From: Niabella sp.
GTDB taxonomy: Bacteria; Bacteroidota; Bacteroidia; Chitinophagales; Chitinophagaceae
NCBI GenBank assembly: GCA_017744795.1
Contig: JAGIAQ010000024.1
Location: 1-42,349, forward strand
Reading direction: 5' to 3'
Length of the DNA: 42,349 nucleotides
The notes below the pieces were generated by a model. It searched no databases. It saw nothing but the letters and a program-made list of their open reading frames with translations, and had not been told where the DNA came from. Each line of letters starts with the position of its first letter. Position 1 is the stretch's first letter. A program made the translations under genes and the position numbers. Positions 25,377-32,963 of this stretch are shown in pieces.

Positions 25377-26231
25377 ATGAAATTAATTCGATACGGGCAA
25401 CCGGGAAAAGAAAAAACGGGAGTGCTTATTGACGGGGTACGTTATGATACTTCAGCATTTGGAGAAGATTATAACGAATCGTTTTTTGAAAATAATGGCC
25501 TGGAACGGCTGAAAAGTTTTGTGGACGCCAATGCCGGTAAACTTTCGAAAGTGGATGAGGAAGAGCGCTGGGGAAGCTGCGTGGCGCGTCCGTCAAAAAT
25601 TATTTGCATCGGGCTGAACTATGCGTTGCACGCGAAAGAAACCAATGCGCCTATTCCAAAAGAACCGGTGGTGTTCTTTAAATCCACTACGGCGTTATGC
25701 GGCCCTTTCGATGATGTGATCATTCCCAAAAATTCCGTAAAAACAGACTGGGAAGTGGAGCTTGCTGTAGTTATCGGCAAAAAAGCGTCCTATGTTGAGG
25801 AGGCCGACGCTATGAATTATGTAGCGGGTTATGCGCTGCACAATGATTACAGCGAACGGGCTTTCCAGTTAGAACGCGGCGGCCAGTGGGTAAAAGGCAA
25901 AAGCAACGATACGTTTGCTCCATTGGGGCCATTTCTTGCCACTACAGAAGAAATTGAAAATCCGAACAACCTGAACTTGTGGCTAAAAGTGAACGGACAG
26001 GAAATGCAAAATTCAACTACCTCGGATTTTATTTTTAATATACAACAGGTGATCAGCCACCTGAGCCAGTTTATGACACTGCTGCCCGGAGATGTTATTT
26101 CCACCGGCACACCAGCGGGTGTTGGCCTGGGGCAAAAACCTGAACCCTGGTATTTAAAGCCCGGCGATGTGGTAGAGCTGGGCATTGAAAAGCTGGGAAC
26201 TTCCCGGCAACAGGTGGTAGCATTTAAATAG
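25377..26231 (+). CDS. Fumarylacetoacetate-hydrolase-family protein, probable 2,4-diketo-3-deoxy-sugar-acid hydrolase
   Basis: 284 residues, the size of bacterial FAH-fold hydrolases. The metal site is seen as E126 and E128 in DWEVELAVVIGK and D157 in NDYSER, with the H85 region (GLNYALHAKE) and K175 in WVKGKSND nearby, and GDVISTGTPAGVG in the C-terminal half. The fold hydrolyses C-C bonds in 1,3-diketo acids; in the L-rhamnose/L-fucose diketo pathway it releases pyruvate and lactate-type products. The upstream SDR gene, 51 bp away, would make its substrate. Automatic pipelines often label this family ureidoglycolate lyase, which is less likely in this context. A strong terminator follows. 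Confidence 0.82.
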   Translation: MKLIRYGQPGKEKTGVLIDGVRYDTSAFGEDYNESFFENNGLERLKSFVDANAGKLSKVDEEERWGSCVARPSKIICIGLNYALHAKETNAPIPKEPVVFFKSTTALCGPFDDVIIPKNSVKTDWEVELAVVIGKKASYVEEADAMNYVAGYALHNDYSERAFQLERGGQWVKGKSNDTFAPLGPFLATTEEIENPNNLNLWLKVNGQEMQNSTTSDFIFNIQQVISHLSQFMTLLPGDVISTGTPAGVGLGQKPEPWYLKPGDVVELGIEKLGTSRQQVVAFK

Positions 26232-26255
26232 CCATAGTTAATGGAACTATATTTT

Positions 26256-26283
26256 AAGAGAAGCGGAAACGCTTCTCTTTTTG
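26256..26283 (+). terminator. Rho-independent terminator after the FAH gene
   Basis: A perfect 10-bp stem (AAGAGAAGCG at 26256-26265, CGCTTCTCTT at 26270-26279) has a GAAA tetraloop and runs into a T tract, 25 bp after the stop codon. This closes the SDR-FAH operon. Confidence 0.92.
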
Positions 26284-26350
26284 TTTGAGGTAATATGTCT
26301 GGATAATGGATACGAAACCTCCATAAAATTAACTTTATTGTATCCCAACA

Positions 26351-26384
26351 GGGACAGCCATATATTTTTATATTTGAGTGTCCC
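26351..26384. promoter_or_regulatory. Inverted GGGACA/TGTCCC pair upstream of the DGPF-sigma operon
   Basis: GGGACA (26351-26356) and TGTCCC (26379-26384) are perfect inverted arms around an AT-only core, about 69 bp before the DGPF-protein start. The TGTCCC arm followed 12 bp later by CCGA also resembles a possible ECF-type -35/-10 pair. This is motif-level evidence only. Confidence 0.25.
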
Positions 26385-26452
26385 TTTTGCCGAGAGCCGA
26401 TTGTTATTAGAGTATAGTGCAACTATTCAATAACAATTTAAAATCAAACAAA

Positions 26453-26794
26453 ATGAAAGAGTACATTCTTCTTTTCAGGCACGAAAACGTAACAGGTAAA
26501 GTTTCCCCGGAACAAATTCAGCAATGGATGAAACAGCAAATGGAATGGGTGAACAGCATTGCAGCAAAAAATAAATTTGTAAGTGGCACCGGGCTGCTGT
26601 TTGACGATGCTAAAGTAGTTGATCACAAAAAGTTGGTAACCAATGGCCCCTTTGGTGACATTAAAGAAACGCTTGGCGGCTTTATTATTGTAAAAGCAAC
26701 CTCGGCGAATGAAGCTGCAGAATTTGCCAAGGGCGCGCCGATTTTACAAGGCGAAGGAAATACCGTAGAAGTGCGTCAGATTGTAACACATTAA
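26453..26794 (+). CDS. YCII-related DGPF-domain protein
   Basis: 113 residues from the ATG at 26453; the frame is open further upstream but begins in non-conserved sequence, and MKEYILLFRHE is the usual family start. The ferredoxin-like YCII fold shows the DGPF-type signature as NGPFGDIKETLGGF (about residues 75-88). Its stop codon is directly followed by the ATG of an ECF42-like sigma factor, so the two are translated in tandem. DGPF proteins are the standard genomic partners and targets of ECF42 sigma factors. Their enzymatic role, if any, is not settled. Confidence 0.85.
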   Translation: MKEYILLFRHENVTGKVSPEQIQQWMKQQMEWVNSIAAKNKFVSGTGLLFDDAKVVDHKKLVTNGPFGDIKETLGGFIIVKATSANEAAEFAKGAPILQGEGNTVEVRQIVTH

Positions 26795-28024
26795 ATGAAC
26801 GACAGCGATATCATTCCGCATTTATTTAAGACTGAGTACAGTAAAATGGTATCTGTTCTTGCCAAATCATTCGGTCTCGAATACATCGAAACGGCGGAAG
26901 ATATTGTAAGTGAAACTTTTTTGCTGGCACTTGATAGCTGGCCGTATAATGGGGTGCCTCAAAATCCAGCGGCCTGGCTCTACACCGTTGCCAAAAACAA
27001 ATTGAAAAATCATCTGAGCCGAGGCAACACTTTCAATAAGATAGCATCTGCACAATTAATCCATAAAGATCAGTTTAGCGAAATCAACATCGATTTTTCG
27101 GATAAAAACGTTTCAGATAGCCAGCTCCAAATGCTTTTTGCGGTATGTCATCCGTCTATTTCAACGGAAGCGCAGATTTGCCTCGCATTAAGAATACTTT
27201 GCGGGTTGGGGTTAAATGAAATTGCAGATGCGTTTTTGTCCAACAAAGAAACAATTCATAAAAGATTGCAGCGGGCAAAGGAAAAACTGTATTCAGAAAA
27301 GATAAAGATGGAAATGCCGGATGATACGCAGATCACCCAACGGTTAAGCACCGTGCTTCAAACAATATATTTGCTGTTCAATGAAGGGTATTATTCTGAA
27401 AGCAACAATTCTATTGTACGAAAAGAATTTTGTGTGGAAGCATTAAATCTGGGCTATTTACTACTGGCTGACCCGCTCACCAACAACCACGCCACAAATG
27501 CTTTATTGTCGTTAATGTGCTTTCATGCCTCGCGTTTGGACGCAAGACTGTCTGCAAACGGCACTATCGTGTTATATGACGATCAGGACCGGTCGCTTTG
27601 GGACACAGCGTTTATTGAAAAAGGGTTTTATTACTTACAGCAATCCTCTAAATGGGAAATAACCTCAAGCTATTATATCGAAGCAAGCGTAGCCTATTGG
27701 CATACGGTTGACAACTCTAACCCCAACAAATGGCCAAGTATTTTGAAGCTGTATGATATTTTACTGCTAACCAATAACTCTCCGGTAGTAGCGTTGAACA
27801 GAGTTTGGGCATTTTCAAAAGTTCATGGAAATGTATCCGCCATTGAAGAAGCTCAAAAGCTGGACTTAAGGACCAATCATTTTTATTTTATTCTTTTAGC
27901 GGCATTGTACAAGCCAACTGATGTGAGCAAGACAATCGAATATTTAACAAGGGCGCTCCGTTTTTCCAAAACAGAAACGGAGAAAGAAATGATACGGCAG
28001 CAGATCAGTAAATTAAATCAATAG
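26795..28024 (+). CDS. ECF42-like RNA polymerase sigma factor with C-terminal TPR-like extension
   Basis: 409 residues, much longer than a normal ECF sigma factor of about 190. The N-terminus (about 10-75) is region 2 with AEDIVSETFLLALDSWP and PAAWLYTVAKNKLKNHL. Region 4 (about 108-165) includes LNEIADAFLSNKETIHKRLQ, the HTH that reads the -35 box. Residues about 180-409 are helical, with LFNEGYYSES and ALNRVWAFSKVHGN, the extension typical of ECF42, which replaces an anti-sigma factor in regulating activity. The start abuts the stop of the DGPF gene with no gap, and no anti-sigma gene is nearby. The signal it answers is unknown. Confidence 0.9.
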   Translation: MNDSDIIPHLFKTEYSKMVSVLAKSFGLEYIETAEDIVSETFLLALDSWPYNGVPQNPAAWLYTVAKNKLKNHLSRGNTFNKIASAQLIHKDQFSEINIDFSDKNVSDSQLQMLFAVCHPSISTEAQICLALRILCGLGLNEIADAFLSNKETIHKRLQRAKEKLYSEKIKMEMPDDTQITQRLSTVLQTIYLLFNEGYYSESNNSIVRKEFCVEALNLGYLLLADPLTNNHATNALLSLMCFHASRLDARLSANGTIVLYDDQDRSLWDTAFIEKGFYYLQQSSKWEITSSYYIEASVAYWHTVDNSNPNKWPSILKLYDILLLTNNSPVVALNRVWAFSKVHGNVSAIEEAQKLDLRTNHFYFILLAALYKPTDVSKTIEYLTRALRFSKTETEKEMIRQQISKLNQ

Positions 28025-28197
28025 CCAGCGAAACAGAAGCTGCGGAGTGAATCACTATTTTTCCGCCTGGCGCTTGCCGTATTCTTAGTTATTTATTTAC
28101 TTTGCATATGAAACAAGTCTCTAAGATTTTTTATAAGCGTTTATAAATGACTTCGGACGGTTAATTATTAACAGGGTTCTAAAATAGCATAATCAGT

Positions 28198-28677
28198 ATG
28201 AAAAGAAGTGCTGTTATATTTTTTCAAATGGTCATTGTGCTTGTCGGAATTGTGGTATTTGTCTTTTTGGTTCGGTTTCCCTTAACCGAGGGAAGAGCCG
28301 CAAATCTGGATGGGTTCCGCATTTACTCAGATCCGTTTATCCTTTATGGATATGCAGCATCAATAGCCTTTTTTGTTGCGCTGTATAAAGCGTTCAGATT
28401 ATTGGGATATATCCGCCAAAATAAAATAGTTTCATCAGGCGCTGTCAGTACTTTAAAGAGCATAAAGTATTGTGCAATGGTGTTAAGTGTTTTAATTGCG
28501 GCTGCAGGACTATATATAAGCGTATTCCATAATAAAGAGGACGATCCAGCTGGTTTTCTTGCCATTTGTATCGCAGCTATTTTCATTTCTGTCGTAGTTG
28601 CAATTACTGCCTCAATATTTGGAAAAAACTTGGGAAAGGTCATGGATAAAAGATTCGGAAACGATTTGACAAATTGA
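28198..28677 (+). CDS. DUF2975 membrane protein
   Basis: 159 residues with four predicted membrane helices (about 7-26, 46-66, 92-111 and 121-143) and FPLTEGRAANLDGF between the first two. The pattern fits DUF2975 proteins, which are often encoded next to a small XRE-type regulator. No such regulator is seen in the 117 bp before the next gene, so it stands alone. The function is unknown. The codon composition is AT-richer than that of the GH and SPS genes, like its left neighbours. Confidence 0.72.
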   Translation: MKRSAVIFFQMVIVLVGIVVFVFLVRFPLTEGRAANLDGFRIYSDPFILYGYAASIAFFVALYKAFRLLGYIRQNKIVSSGAVSTLKSIKYCAMVLSVLIAAAGLYISVFHNKEDDPAGFLAICIAAIFISVVVAITASIFGKNLGKVMDKRFGNDLTN

Positions 28678-28794
28678 AGGACTGAAAATTTTCAACCCTT
28701 ACCCGCGTCTAATCTTCTTTTGTAAAAATGTACCTTTCAATAAAGCCTTAAGCGGATTCCTTCGTTCACTATTGACCATTCACAATTCCCTGTT

Positions 28795-29580
28795 TCACAC
28801 ACTCTTTATCAGCCCTCCATCTATCGCAATGCTCGTTCCCGTAATATAGGAGGCTTTGTCGGATGCCAGGAAAGTAACCAGGTTCGCCATTTCTCCGGGC
28901 TGTCCAAGGCGTTTCATAGGAATGGTATCCAGGGCCAGCTTTTTATATTCTTCCAAAGGGATGTTCTTTACGGTTGCTTCCCGCTCGTACAATTCAAGGA
29001 TGCGGTCGGTTTCAAAATTCCCGGTAAGTATATTGTTGACCGTAATATTATTTTTCGCAACCTGCGTGGCTAATGTTTTTCCCCAGGTCGTTACTGCTGC
29101 GCGAATGGTATTGGATAAGGCCAATGCTTCAATGGGCTCTTTTACGGAGCGTGACGTGAGGTTAATTATACGACCGGAATTATTTGCAAGCATGCCGGGT
29201 AACGCTTTTTCAGTAGTGTATTCAACTGTCCGGAAAAGAAGATTGAATGCGGCAACATAATCAGCGTCTTTTTTATCAAGAGCAGTACCTGCTGCCGGCC
29301 CGCTGGTATTGTTTACCAATATGTCGATCGTGTTTGTTGAAAAAAAAATATCAATGCTTTTTTTGAAATTAGTTATATCTGCAAAATCCGCCACCAGGTA
29401 TTGGTGTTGCTGCTGATCAGTAACCGGTAATTCCGTCAGCACCTGTTTTAACGCAGTTTCATTGCGTGCCAGCAACGTTACACTGGCGCCGCTTGCGGCC
29501 AGTTCTATGGCAATAGCTTTGCCCAGTCCGTTGCTGCTGGCACCTACCAGGGCCTTCTGATTTTTTAAAGAAATGATCAT
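28795..29580 (-). CDS. Atypical SDR-family protein lacking the Tyr-Lys catalytic pair
   Basis: 261 residues with an SDR fold, but the hallmarks are altered: the glycine motif is GASSNGLG, the NNAG segment is NNTSGP, and where YxxxK is expected the protein has SNTIR (LALSNTIRAAV). The final TGTSIAIDGG is normal. This is the 3-oxoacyl-reductase-like SDR subgroup known to lack the classical tetrad, so it may use different chemistry or bind rather than reduce. It starts 7 bp after the M1 peptidase stop on the same strand, so the two are co-transcribed. The substrate is unknown. Confidence 0.82.
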   Translation of the reverse strand: MIISLKNQKALVGASSNGLGKAIAIELAASGASVTLLARNETALKQVLTELPVTDQQQHQYLVADFADITNFKKSIDIFFSTNTIDILVNNTSGPAAGTALDKKDADYVAAFNLLFRTVEYTTEKALPGMLANNSGRIINLTSRSVKEPIEALALSNTIRAAVTTWGKTLATQVAKNNITVNNILTGNFETDRILELYEREATVKNIPLEEYKKLALDTIPMKRLGQPGEMANLVTFLASDKASYITGTSIAIDGGLIKSV

Positions 29581-29587
29581 AGAAAAG

Positions 29588-31153
29588 TTATTGGGTTAAA
29601 CTGCCCTTTTTGTTTAAAAGATTAAAGAAACCATCAAGGTTGGTGCCCAGGCTTTTTTCAAAAACGGCTTTCATGTCTTCCGGCTGCGGATGTTTGTCTT
29701 TCCAGGTGGCAAAATAATCCTGGAACGCTTTGTCAACCTTTGCCTGTCCAAACTGGCGTTCTAATAAATACATCCAAAGGGCCGGTTTTATGTAAGAGCT
29801 GAGCGCATAATCTTCAGAAGTTTTAAAGTCTGCAGCCGGCGTTTCCATCGGCGTAGGCATCGGTATTTGGGTCATAGCTCCGTAAACGCGCTCCTGGAAT
29901 TGATCCGCCGGCAATTTTCTTACGGTTTCGGGAATATCGCCGAGCATGGAGTTGGTACGGTATTTTTCCGCTTCGTAGCGAAACTGGAAATAAGAGTTCA
30001 TGCCCTCGTCCTGCCAGGTGTGCATCCGCTCATTGCTGCCCAGCATGCTCATAAACCAGTTGTGCCCCACTTCATGGGTAATAACGCCGTCCAGCGTTTC
30101 CTTTTTGGCGTCCGGACTGGTAATAAGAGTGATCGTCGGATATTCCATACCGCCGCTGGCATTGTTTTTAGGCCCTTCAAAGGCCTGCACTACGGGATAT
30201 TCATATTCGCCGATCCAGTTACTGTAGTGATGCACCGCATCCTTAATATAATCAATGCTGTTGTTCCACAATGTGCCTTTGGTATTATGATAATAGGCAA
30301 ACGCATCAACGGTCTTTCCCCTGAGCTGCACGGTGTCATATTCTATGATCAATCCTTTCTCCGCAAACCAGGCAAAGTCGGGAACATCTTTTGCTATGTA
30401 ATGCAGCGTCTTGGCGCCACTTTTCTCTGTTTTATATGACACCTGTTGTTTCCGATTGGCAGTGTTTTTTGTTCCTATCGATTTGTACAGCTCCAATTCT
30501 TCCTTATTTTGTAATACGCCCGTAGCGCCTACAACATATTGTGCCGGCAATGTCAGTTTTACATTGTAATCTGCGTATTCGCTGTAGAATTCACCCATAT
30601 CAAGGTACGGGAATTCATGCCAGCCTTTTTTATCGAATACTGCTGGTTTAGGATACCATTGGCAGATCATATATTCGCCGTCAGCAAAGCCCGACCGGGA
30701 AAAATAGGAGGGTAGTTTCACTTTAAAGTCTGTCGCAATAGTAGCAGTGGCACCGGGTTTCAAAGGCTCGGGCAATAACACCTTTATGATATCAATGTAT
30801 TTCGGATGGGCTTCGGTTTTGGCCGTTTTGCCATCTATTTTAAAATCCAGTCCGTCAATAAAGCCATATGTAACCTTGGTCAGCTTTTCTTTGCGCGAGA
30901 CATCGCTCCGTATTTGTTTAAAAAGCGCAGTAGAGTCATTTTTATAGCCATTGGGCCAAAGATGGAACCAGATGAAGTTTAAGGCCTCGGGAGAATTGTT
31001 TTTATAAATGATCGTTTCTTTGGCGGTAACGGTATTGTCTTTGTCGTTAAGCGTTGCTTCCATATTGTATTGCAGTTGCTGCTGCCAGTAACCATCCTGG
31101 GCAACTCCCGCAAGAGAAGCAAAAGTGAAAAATGTAAGAAAGATTTTTTTCAT
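29588..31153 (-). CDS. M1-family (gluzincin) metallopeptidase, secreted
   Basis: 521 residues; signal peptide about 1-18 (MKKIFLTFFTFASLAGVAQ). The M1 N-terminal beta domain is followed by GGMEYP (334-339, the GAMEN-type substrate motif) and the zinc site H360-E361-x2-H364 with E383 after 18 residues (HEVGHNW to DEG). It is shorter than the classical aminopeptidase N of about 850 residues and lacks the large C-terminal helical domain, as is common for Bacteroidota M1 proteins. It acts in the periplasm or outside on N-terminal residues of peptides. It is the first gene of a two-gene operon with the atypical SDR. Confidence 0.92.
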   Translation of the reverse strand: MKKIFLTFFTFASLAGVAQDGYWQQQLQYNMEATLNDKDNTVTAKETIIYKNNSPEALNFIWFHLWPNGYKNDSTALFKQIRSDVSRKEKLTKVTYGFIDGLDFKIDGKTAKTEAHPKYIDIIKVLLPEPLKPGATATIATDFKVKLPSYFSRSGFADGEYMICQWYPKPAVFDKKGWHEFPYLDMGEFYSEYADYNVKLTLPAQYVVGATGVLQNKEELELYKSIGTKNTANRKQQVSYKTEKSGAKTLHYIAKDVPDFAWFAEKGLIIEYDTVQLRGKTVDAFAYYHNTKGTLWNNSIDYIKDAVHHYSNWIGEYEYPVVQAFEGPKNNASGGMEYPTITLITSPDAKKETLDGVITHEVGHNWFMSMLGSNERMHTWQDEGMNSYFQFRYEAEKYRTNSMLGDIPETVRKLPADQFQERVYGAMTQIPMPTPMETPAADFKTSEDYALSSYIKPALWMYLLERQFGQAKVDKAFQDYFATWKDKHPQPEDMKAVFEKSLGTNLDGFFNLLNKKGSLTQ

Positions 31154-31322
31154 GTATTTTTTTTATCGCCAGGGGCGGATTAATCGGTTGCCTGCTGGGC
31201 AGGTTTTTAAAGATAGGGGAAAAAATGAAACCGGATACCTTTTCGGCGCGCCAGGTGCGAGGGGAAAGGATGATTATTTACGAATGTAAGGACTGGTCTC
31301 TATGATGTTGATGGGGCTTGTG

Positions 31323-32015
31323 TTATATTGCCGGCACCGTTTTTCTTACAAAAGATTTAACAAGGAGCATACCGGCAAGGAAGCCCCCGATATGTGCTGC
31401 ATAGGCAACGCCGGTATCGGCCTGCCCGTGAATGGAATTGTACTGGCTTACCACTTGCATCAGGATCCAGATGCCCAGGGTTATTACAGCCGGCACCCGG
31501 AACGTAAAAGCAATGAGCAATATCCGTATCCTGTTTTTGGGGAACAGGATGATGTAGCCGCCCAATACGCCAGATATGGCCCCGGAGGCGCCCAGGCTGG
31601 GAACCAGCATTCCTTCATTCAGTAAGGTGCACATAAAAACATGACTGAGGGAAGCGAGCACGCCGCAGATCAGGTAAAAAGCAAGATACCGGGCGTGCCC
31701 CATCACGTTCTCGAGATTGTCGCCAAAAATGGAGAGGTAAAGCATATTGCCAAGAATATGTGCTATGCCGCCGTGCATGAACATGGAAGTGATGATGGTG
31801 CCGTAAATCGGTATGGGCGTGGGCGCCAGCCCCTTTCCAACAATATCATGCCCGCTTAAAATTTCTGCCGGAACAGTAGAAAGACTTGCCACCATATATT
31901 GATTGGTGCCCAGCGCCTGGTAAAATACAAAAACGAAAATGTTGAGCCCGATCAATAAATAATTGACATAAGGCGTTAGGGTGCGGCCGGTATTATCATC
32001 TCCAATCGGGAACAT
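31323..32015 (-). CDS. Rhomboid-family intramembrane serine protease
   Basis: 230 residues with six membrane helices. The catalytic dyad is S144 in GASGAISG and H208 in HIGGFLAGM, with the supporting H86-x3-N90 (HILGN) in the second helix. This is the complete rhomboid set. The enzyme cleaves transmembrane segments of client proteins within the inner membrane. The N-terminus MFPIGDDNTGRTLTPYVNYL is the short cytoplasmic form common in Bacteroidota. It lies 26 bp downstream of the J-domain gene on the same strand and may share its transcript. No partner substrate is evident in the window. Confidence 0.93.
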   Translation of the reverse strand: MFPIGDDNTGRTLTPYVNYLLIGLNIFVFVFYQALGTNQYMVASLSTVPAEILSGHDIVGKGLAPTPIPIYGTIITSMFMHGGIAHILGNMLYLSIFGDNLENVMGHARYLAFYLICGVLASLSHVFMCTLLNEGMLVPSLGASGAISGVLGGYIILFPKNRIRILLIAFTFRVPAVITLGIWILMQVVSQYNSIHGQADTGVAYAAHIGGFLAGMLLVKSFVRKTVPAI

Positions 32016-32041
32016 GGTACAGCAATTTTAAAATATATTTT

Positions 32042-32680
32042 TTAACCGGAATAAGCTATTGCAATGCAAAGTAGGATAATTATTAACACGATCAAAACCG
32101 GCTGCAACCGGGACCACAGGATAGCCGCCCGTACTTCTCCTTCCTTTTGTTCAATCAATTGCAGCGCCTCCGGGCCGGCATGGATCTTTTTTAATTGGGC
32201 CAGAATTGCCTGCCGGTCGGTATACCTAATAATGTGCGTACTGTCCACCATCCAGCGTACAATTTCATGGTTGAGCGTTTCCTGGCCGGCTTTATTAAGG
32301 ATGAATATTTTTTCATCATCGATCAGTGCGGTCATTTCATTGAACAAAGCTTTTTTATCAACCCGGTAGGCATCTGCTGTGGCAACTGCTTGGTTTGTTT
32401 TTAATACTTCATTTAATAGCTGCGGAGGTGTGGTTGCCAATGTATCTTCCGCGGCACCCATTGCCTTGTTCAGCCACCTGTTTTGGAGGTAGGCTTCCTT
32501 AAGCTGTGGTGTGGTAAGGGTTTGATAGGCTTCCGTTATTAACTGAAACCGGGTAGCTGCAATAGCATTCGTTGGGTTTTTGTCCGGGTGATATTGCAAT
32601 GCCAGTGCGCGGTACGCACTTTTCAGCTCCTTTAAGGTAGCCGATGGTTTTACGCCCAGTATTGCATAGTAATCTTTCAA
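32042..32680 (-). CDS. J-domain (DnaJ-like) protein with C-terminal membrane anchor
   Basis: 212 residues if started at the TTG at 32680, giving KDYYAILGVKPSAT, the normal beginning of a J-domain. The frame continues upstream to an ATG at 32749, which would add 23 residues without family support. The J-domain occupies the first about 70 residues with the HPD motif in YHPDKN. A long helical region follows, and the C-terminus is a single hydrophobic helix (PVLIVLIIILLCIAIAY), so it is tail-anchored. It would recruit and stimulate DnaK at the membrane. It is upstream of the rhomboid gene and divergent from the DUF6600-type gene. Confidence 0.85.
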   Translation of the reverse strand: MKDYYAILGVKPSATLKELKSAYRALALQYHPDKNPTNAIAATRFQLITEAYQTLTTPQLKEAYLQNRWLNKAMGAAEDTLATTPPQLLNEVLKTNQAVATADAYRVDKKALFNEMTALIDDEKIFILNKAGQETLNHEIVRWMVDSTHIIRYTDRQAILAQLKKIHAGPEALQLIEQKEGEVRAAILWSRLQPVLIVLIIILLCIAIAYSG

Positions 32681-32963
32681 AATAATCAGAATGAAGTTAG
32701 GGATAAAAGCCCCATTTCCGGTACAAAAACGTTGTACAAATGAGAACATCACATTTGATATAACAACTTAGAAAACAACAGGTCTGCGCAGTTCTACTAA
32801 TATGTTAAAAATTTTTGCTTAATTTTTTCTTAACTATTGTTAGTTTGCGCCGTGACAGACAACCCGGAAAACAAATATCCGTCTATTAATTAAAGGGCGC
32901 AAAAATGTAAATAGTTTGCCTGCCTGAAAAACAATTTAACTCAAACAAATAAAGTAGTAAAAA

